DNA from: Massilia sp. Bi118
Lineage (GTDB): Bacteria > Pseudomonadota > Gammaproteobacteria > Burkholderiales > Burkholderiaceae_D
DNA: 64,000 bases
Assembly: GCF_918697865.1 (NCBI RefSeq)
Contig: NZ_CAKKMV010000015.1
Coordinates: forward strand, 1 to 64,000
Reading direction: 5' to 3'
The first letter of the stretch is position 1. Each line of letters opens with the position of its first letter. The translations under genes were made by a program, and so were the position numbers. Under the pieces are notes generated by a model, which saw only the letters and a list, made by a program, of their open reading frames with translations, did not search any database and was not told where the DNA came from. Positions 8,755 through 17,080 of the stretch are shown here, piece by piece.

Positions 8755-9525
8755 TCAAGCCTCGACTCGTCTACGAAACACCCACTCCCGCTCCGTCGAA
8801 GCCGCCTTGTCAAACGCATACCCATCCGCATCGAACTTCTTCAGCTTGACCGGATCGGTAATGCCCTTCTCCGCCGCATAACGCGCCATCATCCCCCGCG
8901 CCCGCTTGGCGAAGAAGGAGATGATCTTGTACTTGCCGTTCTTCCAGTCCTCGAACACCGGCGTGATCACCGGCACGTTCAGCAGCTTCGGTTTCACCGA
9001 GCGGAAATACTCTTCCGACGCCAGGTTCACCAGCGCCGTCGCGCCCTGCGCCGCCAGCGTCTCGTTCAGCGCCTGCGTCACGGTCTCGCCCCAGAAGGCG
9101 TACAAGTCCTTGCCGCGCGGGTTGGCCAGCTTCGTACCCATCTCCAGGCGGTAAGGATGCATCTGGTCCAGCGGGCGCAGCAGGCCGTACAGGCCGGACA
9201 GGATGCGCACGTGGTCCTGCACCCAGGCCAGCGCCTTCGGCTTCAGGCTGCGCGCGTCCAGCCCCCCGTAGACGTCGCCGTCGAAGGACATCACGGCCTG
9301 GCGGGCGTCGGCGTGGTCCGGATGCCAGCTGGCGTAGCGGGTCACATTGAGCACCGCCAGCTGGTCGGAAATATCCATCAGCTCGCCGACCTGGGCCGGC
9401 GAATAGTCCTTCAGCACGCGGATCAGTTCCGCGGCGCGGTCGATGAATTGCGGGCTGGTGTGCAGTTTGGTGGTGGGTTTTGAGTCGAGGTCGAGTGATT
9501 TGGCGGGCGAAAGGACGATCAGCAT
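8755..9525 (-). CDS. yaaA: Peroxide stress protein YaaA (DUF328/UPF0246)
   Basis: The 256-residue protein starts MLIVLSPAKSLDLDS, the hallmark of YaaA. In Escherichia coli YaaA limits intracellular iron and protects against hydrogen-peroxide damage. Other family blocks are visible: FDGDVYGGLDA, LSGLYGLLRPLD, YRLEMGTKL and the C-terminal FFAKRARGMMARY. The ATG at 9525 is chosen because the protein begins exactly at the family start. The frame stays open further upstream but that part overlaps the divergent PIN gene. Confidence 0.93.
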   Translation of the reverse strand: MLIVLSPAKSLDLDSKPTTKLHTSPQFIDRAAELIRVLKDYSPAQVGELMDISDQLAVLNVTRYASWHPDHADARQAVMSFDGDVYGGLDARSLKPKALAWVQDHVRILSGLYGLLRPLDQMHPYRLEMGTKLANPRGKDLYAFWGETVTQALNETLAAQGATALVNLASEEYFRSVKPKLLNVPVITPVFEDWKNGKYKIISFFAKRARGMMARYAAEKGITDPVKLKKFDADGYAFDKAASTEREWVFRRRVEA

Positions 9526-9561
9526 AGGTAAGAAACGAAGACAACCGGTAGAATTGCCGAC

Positions 9562-10017
9562 ATGATACCTGCTCCAGAGAAACGCATCGTCATCGACACC
9601 AATGTTTGCCTCGACCTCTTCGTGTTCCGCGACCCACGCTGGGCCAGCCTGCTGGCTGCCCTGGAGTCCGGCACGGTCGAGGCGGTAACGCGCGCCGATT
9701 GCCGCGCCGAATACCGGATCGTCCTCCATTATCCCCATTTACCGCTCGACGACAGCACGCGGCCCGATGCCGCCGACCGCTTCGACGCCCTGATCCGCGT
9801 GGTGGCGCCCGACAGCCGCGCCGTCCGCCTGCCGGTTTGCACCGACCGCGACGACCAGAAATTCCTGGAAATCGCGCGCGATGCCGGCGCCGCCATTCTC
9901 GTGACCAAGGACAAGGCCCTGCTCAAGCTGGCCAGGAAGACCGTCAAGGAAGGTCTGTTCCGGATCATGACGCCGGAGGTCTGGGTCAAGAGCGAGGCGC
10001 CCGCCGCGCTAGAATGA
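9562..10017 (+). CDS. PIN-domain protein (COG1569-type)
   Basis: The 151-residue protein has a PIN nuclease fold. Acidic metal-binding residues are visible: D12 in VIDTNVCLD, the CTDRDDQKFLEIA segment and the LVTKDKALL block. It matches the family often called putative toxin-antitoxin toxin component, PIN family. No antitoxin-like small gene lies beside it. The upstream neighbour is divergent yaaA and the downstream neighbour is an aminotransferase 28 bases away. It is therefore more likely a solitary chromosomal PIN protein. Its RNA target is unknown. Confidence 0.75.
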   Translation: MIPAPEKRIVIDTNVCLDLFVFRDPRWASLLAALESGTVEAVTRADCRAEYRIVLHYPHLPLDDSTRPDAADRFDALIRVVAPDSRAVRLPVCTDRDDQKFLEIARDAGAAILVTKDKALLKLARKTVKEGLFRIMTPEVWVKSEAPAALE

Positions 10018-10045
10018 ATCACCTGTACAAGCCGTCTTCAACACC

Positions 10046-11203
10046 ATGCCAACTCCCATTCTGAAGTCGCGGCTGCCGGCCGTCGGCACCACCGTATTCA
10101 CCCTCATGTCCAATCTCGCCGCCGAACACGGCGCGGTCAACCTGGGCCAGGGCTTTCCCGATTTCGGCTGCGACCCGCGCCTGCTGGAACTCGTCGACGA
10201 GGCCATGCAGGCCGGCCTGAACCAGTATCCGCCGATGGCCGGCGTGCCCGCGCTGCGCGAAGCGATCTCCGCCAAGATACATGCCCTGTACGGCCGCGCC
10301 TACGACGCCAACACCGAGATCACGGTGACGGGAGGCGCCACCCAGGCCCTGACCACCGCCATCCTGTGCGCCGTGCATCCCGGCGACGAGGTCATCATCG
10401 TCGAACCGGCCTACGACAGCTACCTGCCGACCGTGCAGCTGGCCGGCGGCGTGCCGGTGACGGTGTCCATGCGGGTCGGCGAAAACGGCTACAGCGTGCC
10501 TTGGGACGAGATCGCGGCCGCCGTGAGCCCGTGCACCCGGATGATCGTCATCAACAGCCCGCACAACCCGACCGGCACCATCCTGCGCACCAGCGACCTC
10601 GATGCACTGGCCGCCATCGTCGAGGGCACCGACATCCTGATCCTGTCCGACGAGGTCTACGAGCACATGGTCTACGACGGCCAGCGCCACGAATCCGTCA
10701 GCCGCGATCCGAGGCTGGCCGAGCGCGCCTTCGTCGTCTCGAGCTTCGGCAAGACCTATCACGTGACCGGCTGGAAGGTCGGCTACGTGGCCGCCCCCGC
10801 GAGCCTGATGGCGGAGTTCCGCAAGGTCCACCAGTACAACGTGTTCACCGTGAACACGCCAATGCAGCACGGCCTTGCCGGCTACATGCGCGATCCCGCG
10901 CCCTACCTCGAGCTGCCCGCCTTCTACCAGCGCAAGCGCGACCTGTTCCGCGCAGGCCTGGCGCAATCGCGCTTCACTTTGCTGCCGGCGGACGGGACCT
11001 ACTTCCAGTGCGTGCGCTATGACGGGATTTCGGATCTGAGCGAAGCGGCGTTCGCGCAGTGGCTGACGAGGGAGGTGAAGGTGGCGGCGATTCCGGTGTC
11101 GGCGTTTTACAGCCGGGGGACGGAGTCGGGGATTGTGCGGTTTTGTTTTGCGAAGCGGGATGAGACTTTGAAGCTGGCTTTGGAGCGGCTGGCGAACGTC
11201 TAG
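10046..11203 (+). CDS. Methionine aminotransferase (class I/II PLP enzyme)
   Basis: The 385-residue product is a fold-type-I aminotransferase of the YbdL/kynurenine aminotransferase branch. It starts with LPAVGTTVFTLMSNLAAEHG and NLGQGFPDF, typical of that branch. PLP residues visible include NSPHNPTGT, LSDEVYEHMVYDG and the Schiff-base lysine K236 in SSFGKTYHVTGWK. The likely reaction is transamination of 2-oxo-4-methylthiobutanoate to methionine in methionine salvage. Substrate choice is inferred from the family. It follows the PIN gene by 28 bases and may be cotranscribed with it. Confidence 0.88.
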   Translation: MPTPILKSRLPAVGTTVFTLMSNLAAEHGAVNLGQGFPDFGCDPRLLELVDEAMQAGLNQYPPMAGVPALREAISAKIHALYGRAYDANTEITVTGGATQALTTAILCAVHPGDEVIIVEPAYDSYLPTVQLAGGVPVTVSMRVGENGYSVPWDEIAAAVSPCTRMIVINSPHNPTGTILRTSDLDALAAIVEGTDILILSDEVYEHMVYDGQRHESVSRDPRLAERAFVVSSFGKTYHVTGWKVGYVAAPASLMAEFRKVHQYNVFTVNTPMQHGLAGYMRDPAPYLELPAFYQRKRDLFRAGLAQSRFTLLPADGTYFQCVRYDGISDLSEAAFAQWLTREVKVAAIPVSAFYSRGTESGIVRFCFAKRDETLKLALERLANV

Positions 11204-11220
11204 CACACGTAGTTCTGGCC

Positions 11221-11308
11221 CGTCATCCCCGCGAAGGCGGGGATCCAAGTTTGCATGCGTTCCGTCAGCTCTAGCAGAACTCGGGTCCCCGCCTTCGCGG
11301 GGACGACG
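11221..11308. repeat. Paired-hairpin intergenic repeat, copy 4
   Basis: This 88-bp copy has a left arm CGTCATCCCCGCGAAGGCGG and a right arm CCCCGCCTTCGCGGGGACGACG. It fills nearly all of the gap between the convergent aminotransferase and mshN, so it may act as a bidirectional transcription stop. Confidence 0.9.
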
Positions 11309-11311
11309 AAA

Positions 11312-12634
11312 CTAGCGCCCCAACTGCTGCAAACGCCGCTCGACAAACGCCGTCAACTCCGCCGACAAGCTCCCGCTAGCCCGCGCCCGCTGGAAAGCTT
11401 CCAGCGCCTCCGCATTGCGCTTCTCGGCCTGCAACGACATCCCCAGCCCCATCCACCACACACCATTGCCCGGCGACGCCCGCAGCGCCGCCTGGTACTG
11501 CTCGGTCGCTTCGCGGTGGCGCTGTTCGCGCTGCAGGGCGCCGGCCAGGAAGGCGTGGTAGTCGGCGTTGTTGCCCGCGTACGGGAGCGTGCGCGTAAGG
11601 GTGTCGACGCCGGAGGCGCCGCGTTCGATCTGCAGGCGCGCCAGCAGCATCGCCAGCGCCGGCTGGCGCGCGTCGAGGGCCAGCGCGGTCTGCAGGTGGC
11701 GGATTGCTTCGTCGCTGCGCCTGGCTTCGATCAGCAGGCCGACCAGGGTCTGGCGCGCGGCTTCGTGGGCCGGGTCGAGCTTCAGGGCCTGTTCCAGCGC
11801 GGCCATGGCTTCCGTCATGCGGCCGTCCTGCAGCGCATTCAGCGCGTGGCGGTACTCGCCCTCGGCGCGCTGAGGGCCGGATTCCTGGCGGCCCTGGGCG
11901 CCGCCAGTGCTGACGCCGCGCTTGCCTTTGGCGGCAGCGGCGGCATCGGCGCGGGCCCCGGCGGCGGTGCTCGCGCGGCGCGCAGCCTTCAGCTCGCGCT
12001 CCTCGGCCAGCTTGCGGCGCTTGGCCTCGCGCTTCGATTCCTTCGTTTCCTTGGCCGCGTGCGCGACGGCAGCCGGCCTTGCAGTTGGCGCCTTCATGCG
12101 CGACTGCAGCTCTGCCATGATGGCCTGGCGCGCGGCGCGCGCTTCCTCGCTGTCCGGCTCGTAGCCGGCAACGCTCTTCGGCTCCTTGCGCGCCGGCGCT
12201 TCCTTCAACGGCGGCGCATCGAAGCTGTCCCTGGCCTGTTCACGCACCGGCGCCGGCGCTGCGGCAACAGGCGCGGGCACAGGCGCAGGCGCCGCCGGTG
12301 CGGCATCGGCAGCCGGCCCCATGGTGATGGTGCTGCTCATGCCCGACGCCGGCTTCGGCGCCGCGGGCGCAAGGACGGCGGCCGGCGCGGCCACGGCCGC
12401 AGGCCTGGCCGCGCCACGGCCCTGCTGGTAATGCCCCCAGCCGTACCAGGCCAGCGCCGCCGCCGCGCAGACCGCGAAGGCGCCGCCGACGGCCAGCACT
12501 ACCGTGCGCCGCTCGAAGCGGTCCGCCAGACGCTCGCGCGCAGGCGCCACCGGCCGTATCTGGGACGGGAAAGCATCCGTGCCCGGCGTGCCACGCGCGT
12601 CCAGGTCCTGGAGCATCTTGTTAATCAGGCTCAT
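11312..12634 (-). CDS. mshN: MSHA biogenesis protein MshN (TPR)
   Basis: The 440-residue protein starts MSLINKMLQDLDARG, the family signature. A transmembrane helix lies near residues 45-64. A long alanine/proline-rich linker follows. The C-terminal half has TPR repeats from about residue 255 (EYRHALNALQDGRMTEAMAA onward). MshN is thought to sit in the periplasm at the secretin or inner platform. It is the last gene of the assembly cluster, 10 bases after mshM. The linker is unusually rich in Ala, Lys and Pro. Confidence 0.9.
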   Translation of the reverse strand: MSLINKMLQDLDARGTPGTDAFPSQIRPVAPARERLADRFERRTVVLAVGGAFAVCAAAALAWYGWGHYQQGRGAARPAAVAAPAAVLAPAAPKPASGMSSTITMGPAADAAPAAPAPVPAPVAAAPAPVREQARDSFDAPPLKEAPARKEPKSVAGYEPDSEEARAARQAIMAELQSRMKAPTARPAAVAHAAKETKESKREAKRRKLAEERELKAARRASTAAGARADAAAAAKGKRGVSTGGAQGRQESGPQRAEGEYRHALNALQDGRMTEAMAALEQALKLDPAHEAARQTLVGLLIEARRSDEAIRHLQTALALDARQPALAMLLARLQIERGASGVDTLTRTLPYAGNNADYHAFLAGALQREQRHREATEQYQAALRASPGNGVWWMGLGMSLQAEKRNAEALEAFQRARASGSLSAELTAFVERRLQQLGR

Positions 12635-12644
12635 CGCAGCCTCA

Positions 12645-13553
12645 TCATCGTGTAATCACCCAGCCGACGCTGGCGGCCGCGCCGGCCAGCAGCGCGCCTA
12701 GCGCCGCCCAGGGCAGGAGCCGGCGGCCGCGTTTGCCGCCGGCGCTGGTGGCCAGGGTGTCGCGCGCGGCCGCGTTCACGTGCGCGCGCGTCACCGAGTG
12801 GCCGCCTTCGCCGTAGCATAGCATCAGCGCCTTGTGGGCCAGCACGTTGACCAGGCGCGGCACGCCGCTGCTGGCCTTGTACAGCTTGGCGATGGCGCCG
12901 CCCGAGAACAGGCGCGCACCGGCAAAGCCGGCCACGCGCAGGCGGTGCGCCACGTAGAAATCCAGGTCGTCGCGGCTCAGCGGCCCGAGGTGATAGTGGA
13001 AGGTGATGCGCTGGGCCAGCTGGCGGATCGATTCCAGCTCCAGCTTGCGGTTCAGCTCCGGCTGGCCGAACAGGACGATCTGCAGCAGCTTGCGCTTCTC
13101 GGTTTCCAGGTTGGTCAGCAGGCGCAGGGCCTCCAGGCTCTCGACCGGAATCGCCTGGGCCTCGTCGAGGCACAGCAGCACGCGCTTGCCCTGCCCCGCC
13201 AGTTCGAGCAGCCGCTCCGTGATGGACTTCAGCAGGCGGTGCTGGTCGACGTCCTTTTCGAGCTTGATCTCGAGTTCATCGGCCAGCGCCAGCATCAGGG
13301 TGCGCGCTTCGAGGAAGGGGTTCGGGATGTAGGCGGTGACGAAACCGTCGCCCAGGGTCGCCATGAACTTGCGGCACAACAGGGTCTTGCCGGTGCCGAC
13401 TTCGCCGGTGATCTTGATGAAACCTTCGCCGTTGCGCGCCGCCACCAGCAGCGTGTTCAAGGCTTCCTGGGAACCCGGGCTGCCGAAGAAGTAGCTGGTG
13501 TCCGGCGTGATCCCGAAGGGCGCCTCGCGCAGGCCGAAATGGGCGCCGTACAT
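12645..13553 (-). CDS. mshM: MSHA biogenesis AAA ATPase MshM
   Basis: This 302-residue protein is an ExeA/GspA-like ATPase. Walker A is GEVGTGKT at residues 50-57 and Walker B is VLLCLDEAQ near 129-137. A C-terminal hydrophobic segment (about 280-300) anchors it to the membrane. The family is thought to help assemble the secretin through the peptidoglycan. Its ATG overlaps the mshL stop by one base (TGATG), so the two are translationally coupled. Confidence 0.93.
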   Translation of the reverse strand: MYGAHFGLREAPFGITPDTSYFFGSPGSQEALNTLLVAARNGEGFIKITGEVGTGKTLLCRKFMATLGDGFVTAYIPNPFLEARTLMLALADELEIKLEKDVDQHRLLKSITERLLELAGQGKRVLLCLDEAQAIPVESLEALRLLTNLETEKRKLLQIVLFGQPELNRKLELESIRQLAQRITFHYHLGPLSRDDLDFYVAHRLRVAGFAGARLFSGGAIAKLYKASSGVPRLVNVLAHKALMLCYGEGGHSVTRAHVNAAARDTLATSAGGKRGRRLLPWAALGALLAGAAASVGWVITR

Positions 13554-15325
13554 CAGCGCATCCCCCGCGGCGCGAGCTGTTCGATGCGGCGGCCGGCGTC
13601 GAGCAGGTCGTCGTTCCAGTTGCTGATGCCTTCGACGATGGTCGGCTTGATCAGCACCACCAGCTCGCGCTTCTGGTTCACGCGCTTCTTGGCGCCGAAC
13701 AGGTTGCCCAGCACCGGCACGCTGCCCGCGCCCGGCACCTGCGAGTTGTCGGCCGTCGAGGACTGGCGCATCAGGCCGCCGATTGCCACCACCTGGCCGT
13801 TCGAGCCGCGCACGATGCTGTCCAGTTCCGAGGTGGCGGAGGCCGCCAGCGGCAGGTTCAGGTTGCCGGCCGAGCCCAGGCTCACGGCCTTGTTCACGGT
13901 CGAGACCTGGCTCACCGAGGGGTGCACGTGCAGCAGGATGTTGCCCTTCTCGTCGATCTGCGGGGTCACGTCCAGCACCACGCCCGAGAAGAAGGCCTGC
14001 AGGGTCACGCTCGGCGTGGTGGTGGTGCCGGCCGCGGTCGCGTTGGTGTTGGTGGTCACGCCGGTGACGAAGAATTCGTCGGTGCCGATCTTCAGCACGG
14101 CCTTCTGGTTGTTCACCGCCGCCACGCGCGGGCTGGACAGCACGTGCACCGTGCCCTGGGTCTCGAGGAAGGAGATCAGGGCCGCGAAGTTGCTGGTCTG
14201 GACCGCCAGGCCGAACATCGAACCGGCCGCGCCGGCGGCGTTCGACAACGAGAAGCCGGAGCTGGCCGACAGGCCGGTGCTCGGATCGCTGATGGTGGCC
14301 GGCTGGCCGCCACCGAAGGGCAGCGGAGTCAGGGTCGAACCGGGGGCCACCAGGCCGCCGGAGACGCGGTTGTCATGTCCGCTCTTGATCGAGGCGAAGG
14401 ATGCCCAGTTCACGCCGCTCTGGAAGCTGTCGTTCAGCTCGACCTCGAGGATCTTCGCTTCCAGGATCACCTGGCGGTCGACCGCCAGCTGGGTCGCTTT
14501 CAAATAGGCGTCGACGTTGCGCAGCTCGTCCGGCATGGCGCGGATGACGATCACGCCCGACTGCGGGCTGACCACCACGCTGCGTCCGCCCTCTTTCGAG
14601 CCGACGATGGCTTCGATCGAGGTCTTCAGGTCGCCCCAGAAGTCGGTGCTCGAGGTGGTGCTGACGTCGGTGCTCTCGACCTGGTTCTGGTTCTGGCCGT
14701 TGGCGCCGTTCTGGTTGTTCTGGTTGTTCTGATTCGAACCCTGGCTGCCGTTCTGGCCATTCTGGCCGTTCTGCCCATTCACGGCGTTCGACACCGAGGT
14801 CGAGGACACGCGCAGGTTCGATACGCCGGCGCGCTTGCCGATCAGGTAGTTCACGCGGAACATCTTGGTCTGCATGGTCAGCGGCTTGATCGAGATGCGG
14901 GTGCCGTCGATCCTGTAGTCGTAGCCGTACATCTCGCGCACCGCGTCCAGGGTCTCCTGCAGGGTCACGTCCTTCAGGTTGGCCGTGATGGAACCGCCGA
15001 CGTCAGGATGCACCAGGATGTTGTAGCGGGTGCCGGCGACGATCGCGCGGAAGAACTGCTGCGCCGGGACGTTGTTGAAGGAGACGTTGAAGCGCTCTTC
15101 CAGCGCCGGGCGCGCCTTCGGCAGCTGGGTCGCCAGGCTGGCGGCCGGCGGCAGCAGCGCGTTGGCGACGGCGTCGTCGACCGCCGGCGCGGCAGCTGGC
15201 CGGCCGCTGGCCGCGGTGGCGACGTCACGCTTGATCTGGTCGTAGGTGCCGGTGGCCGGCGCGGTCTGGCAGCCTGCCATCGCAAGCGCCGCCGCCAGCA
15301 CCGTCATGGAAAATATGTGTCGCAT
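13553..15325 (-). CDS. mshL: MSHA secretin MshL
   Basis: The 590-residue protein forms the outer-membrane channel for the pilus. A lipoprotein signal ends at AMAGC with C19 lipidated. N-terminal STN/N-domains (LEERFNVSFNNVPAQQFFRA, then LKDVTLQETLDAV) precede the secretin core. The core includes VILEAKILEVELNDSFQSGV, SSPRVAAVNNQKAVLKIG and the C-terminal ELVVLIKPTIVEG. An unusual Asn/Gln/Gly-rich insertion lies near residues 182-215. The start at 15325 is chosen because it opens the signal peptide; the open frame upstream overlaps mshK. Confidence 0.95.
   Translation of the reverse strand: MRHIFSMTVLAAALAMAGCQTAPATGTYDQIKRDVATAASGRPAAAPAVDDAVANALLPPAASLATQLPKARPALEERFNVSFNNVPAQQFFRAIVAGTRYNILVHPDVGGSITANLKDVTLQETLDAVREMYGYDYRIDGTRISIKPLTMQTKMFRVNYLIGKRAGVSNLRVSSTSVSNAVNGQNGQNGQNGSQGSNQNNQNNQNGANGQNQNQVESTDVSTTSSTDFWGDLKTSIEAIVGSKEGGRSVVVSPQSGVIVIRAMPDELRNVDAYLKATQLAVDRQVILEAKILEVELNDSFQSGVNWASFASIKSGHDNRVSGGLVAPGSTLTPLPFGGGQPATISDPSTGLSASSGFSLSNAAGAAGSMFGLAVQTSNFAALISFLETQGTVHVLSSPRVAAVNNQKAVLKIGTDEFFVTGVTTNTNATAAGTTTTPSVTLQAFFSGVVLDVTPQIDEKGNILLHVHPSVSQVSTVNKAVSLGSAGNLNLPLAASATSELDSIVRGSNGQVVAIGGLMRQSSTADNSQVPGAGSVPVLGNLFGAKKRVNQKRELVVLIKPTIVEGISNWNDDLLDAGRRIEQLAPRGMR
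14681..14779 (-). repeat. Low-complexity Asn/Gln/Gly-coding tract in mshL
   Basis: About 100 bases of short imperfect repeats (TTCTGGCCG and TTCTGGTTG on the plus strand) encode runs such as NGQNGQNGQNG and NNQNNQNG in MshL. The repetitive DNA could change length by slippage in multiples of three without breaking the frame. Confidence 0.85.
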
Positions 15326-15348
15326 GGGTTCGTCCTCTTCCCGGGCTC

Positions 15349-15744
15349 TCAGCGCCGCGCCTGTTTCGGCGCGGTCGCGTGCGCCGGCGTCACGCCGGCG
15401 GTCTCCTCGTACAGGCGCAGCACCTGGCGTTCCGTGCCGCGCACCAGCTCGACCTCGTTGTCGCCGATGCGGACCAGGCGCGCGCCGCGGAACTGCTCGC
15501 CCAGGCGCACGGTCTCGCCGTCGATCACGGCCAGGTGGCGGCCGCCCGGTTCGCGCGCGACCAGGATGCTCTGCAGGCGCGGACCGGCGCTTGCGGCAGC
15601 AGGCGCATTGTTCACCGCGATGGCCAAAGCCGGCGGCCGGGTCGGGTCCTGCAGCGTTTCCGCCTGCGCGCACGGGACGGCAAACTGCAGGGCGAACAGC
15701 AGGGCCAGCGCGGCAGCTTTGGGCAGGTTCACAGCTTCATCCAT
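15349..15744 (-). CDS. mshK: MSHA biogenesis protein MshK
   Basis: The 131-residue protein has a signal peptide (about residues 1-28) and then the diagnostic DPTRPP motif. A small GspC/PilP-like homology domain follows (LQSILVAREPGGRHLAVIDG). MshK probably links the inner-membrane platform to the secretin, as PilP does. The ATG at 15744 gives a 16-base overlap with the end of mshJ. A longer open frame upstream is antisense-type noise over mshJ. Confidence 0.85.
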   Translation of the reverse strand: MDEAVNLPKAAALALLFALQFAVPCAQAETLQDPTRPPALAIAVNNAPAAASAGPRLQSILVAREPGGRHLAVIDGETVRLGEQFRGARLVRIGDNEVELVRGTERQVLRLYEETAGVTPAHATAPKQARR

Positions 15745-16430
15745 TTTTCGTCCAGGCTCAGGGTGTACAGGGTCAGGGTCAGGCGCACGCTCGGGTATTC
15801 TTCGACGTCGAGCTGGGCCTTGCCCCAGAACAGCTGGGTCGGCAGGCTCTCCAGCGCGGTCATGTAGTCGACCATGTCGAGGTAGCTGCCGCGCACGGTG
15901 AGTTCGACGCCGTGGCGGAACAGCAGCTCGCGCTTGCCGGCGGTCTTCACGGCGCCTGCCGCCGCGGTCGCGGGGTCGGCGGGGTTCTGTTTCGCGCCGA
16001 TGCCGCTCAGCGGCTCCACCGGCAGCGTGCGCACCGATACCATCTTCAGGCGGCCATTCGCGCGCAGGATGGTTTCCAGCAGCGGCGCCACGCGCTCTGG
16101 CGCCACCAGGCCCTGCTGCATCGCGCGCAGGCTCTCGCTCAGGCGGCCGGATTCCTCGCGCACCGCGGCCAGGCGCGCACGCACCGGCGCGTCCGGATCG
16201 GCTTCGGCTTCCTGCAGCTTCTGGGCGATCTGTTCGTTGATACCGGCGATGTTGTTCTGCTGCTGCACGACCTGGCTGCGCAGCAGTTCCTGCTTGCGCA
16301 GCAGCGGGCCGATCGCGCTGAAGTGGGCGATGAAGGCCAGGGCCGCGGCGGTGGCCACGAAGCTCATGATGCGTTCGCGCTGGCTCAGGGCGTCGATGCG
16401 CGCGGCGAGTTTCAGCCACTGCTGCTTCAT
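15729..16430 (-). CDS. mshJ: MSHA biogenesis protein MshJ (PilO-like)
   Basis: The 233-residue protein has one transmembrane helix near residues 22-42 (FVATAAALAFIAHFSAIGPL). A coiled coil follows (about 45-105). A ferredoxin-like periplasmic domain holds the rest. This is the PilO/GspM arrangement of an inner-membrane alignment complex. It overlaps the end of mshI2 by four bases (ATGA) and the start of mshK by 16, which argues for a single operon. Confidence 0.88.
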   Translation of the reverse strand: MKQQWLKLAARIDALSQRERIMSFVATAAALAFIAHFSAIGPLLRKQELLRSQVVQQQNNIAGINEQIAQKLQEAEADPDAPVRARLAAVREESGRLSESLRAMQQGLVAPERVAPLLETILRANGRLKMVSVRTLPVEPLSGIGAKQNPADPATAAAGAVKTAGKRELLFRHGVELTVRGSYLDMVDYMTALESLPTQLFWGKAQLDVEEYPSVRLTLTLYTLSLDEKWMKL

Positions 16431-17080
16431 GGTTTGTCTCCCGCATGCGCCGGGGGCGCCGACTGCAGGCTGAATTCGACGTAGGGCGCCGGCGCACTGG
16501 TCTCCTTGCCGTCGCGGACCGTTTTCAACGCGGCGGCCTCACCGATCTGCAGGCTGCCGACCGGCTTGCCCTGCATGACGCGCTCGTTGCGCAGGCGGCC
16601 CAGGAAGCCCGGCACCATTGCCGGGTCCATCGCGCGGCCGCGCACACCGATATCGAGGCCGGCGCCTTCGATGCGCACGCCGGTCAGCCAAAGCCCTTCG
16701 GTGCTCTGGCGCGCCAGCGCGCGGAAGTATTCGGCATAGCCCTGCTTGTCGCCAAGCTCGCCCCGTTCGATCACGCCGGCGACCTCCTTCAGGCCCGCCA
16801 GCTCGCCCTGGGCCAGGCCCAGTTCCTCGGCGAGGCGCGGGTCTTCCTTCTTCGGCGTGAATTCGGCCGTGACGCTCGCCAGGCGCTTCTGGGTCTTCTC
16901 CAGCTGGGCCGCGCCGCTGTCGGCCTGGGCCTGCAGGCCGGCCACGCGCACGCGGGCCGCAACGCCAACCGCCACCAGGCCGAACACCAGCACGCCGAGG
17001 GCGATCGCCATCGTGTTCGCGGTGAAGATCTTTTTCTTCTGCAGGAACTCGGGGTTGAACAGGTTGATCTGCTGGCTCAT
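16427..17080 (-). CDS. mshI2: PilN-like MSHA biogenesis protein MshI2
   Basis: The 217-residue protein starts MSQQINLFNPEF, the conserved PilN-type N-terminal stretch that docks onto PilM. One transmembrane helix (about residues 21-42) and a periplasmic coiled coil follow. It is the partner of the upstream PilM-like MshI. Its ATG overlaps the mshI stop (ATGA). The symbol follows common usage for the second mshI product; some annotations simply call it a fimbrial assembly protein. Confidence 0.85.
   Translation of the reverse strand: MSQQINLFNPEFLQKKKIFTANTMAIALGVLVFGLVAVGVAARVRVAGLQAQADSGAAQLEKTQKRLASVTAEFTPKKEDPRLAEELGLAQGELAGLKEVAGVIERGELGDKQGYAEYFRALARQSTEGLWLTGVRIEGAGLDIGVRGRAMDPAMVPGFLGRLRNERVMQGKPVGSLQIGEAAALKTVRDGKETSAPAPYVEFSLQSAPPAHAGDKP

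Noticed and set aside
9562..10017. Toxin-antitoxin pair with the PIN gene as toxin
   Set aside because: No small antitoxin frame lies upstream or downstream; neighbours are yaaA and an aminotransferase.
1383..11308. CRISPR-like array from the dispersed repeats
   Set aside because: The repeats are 86-88 bp, palindromic and kilobases apart, with genes between them; no spacers and no cas genes are present.
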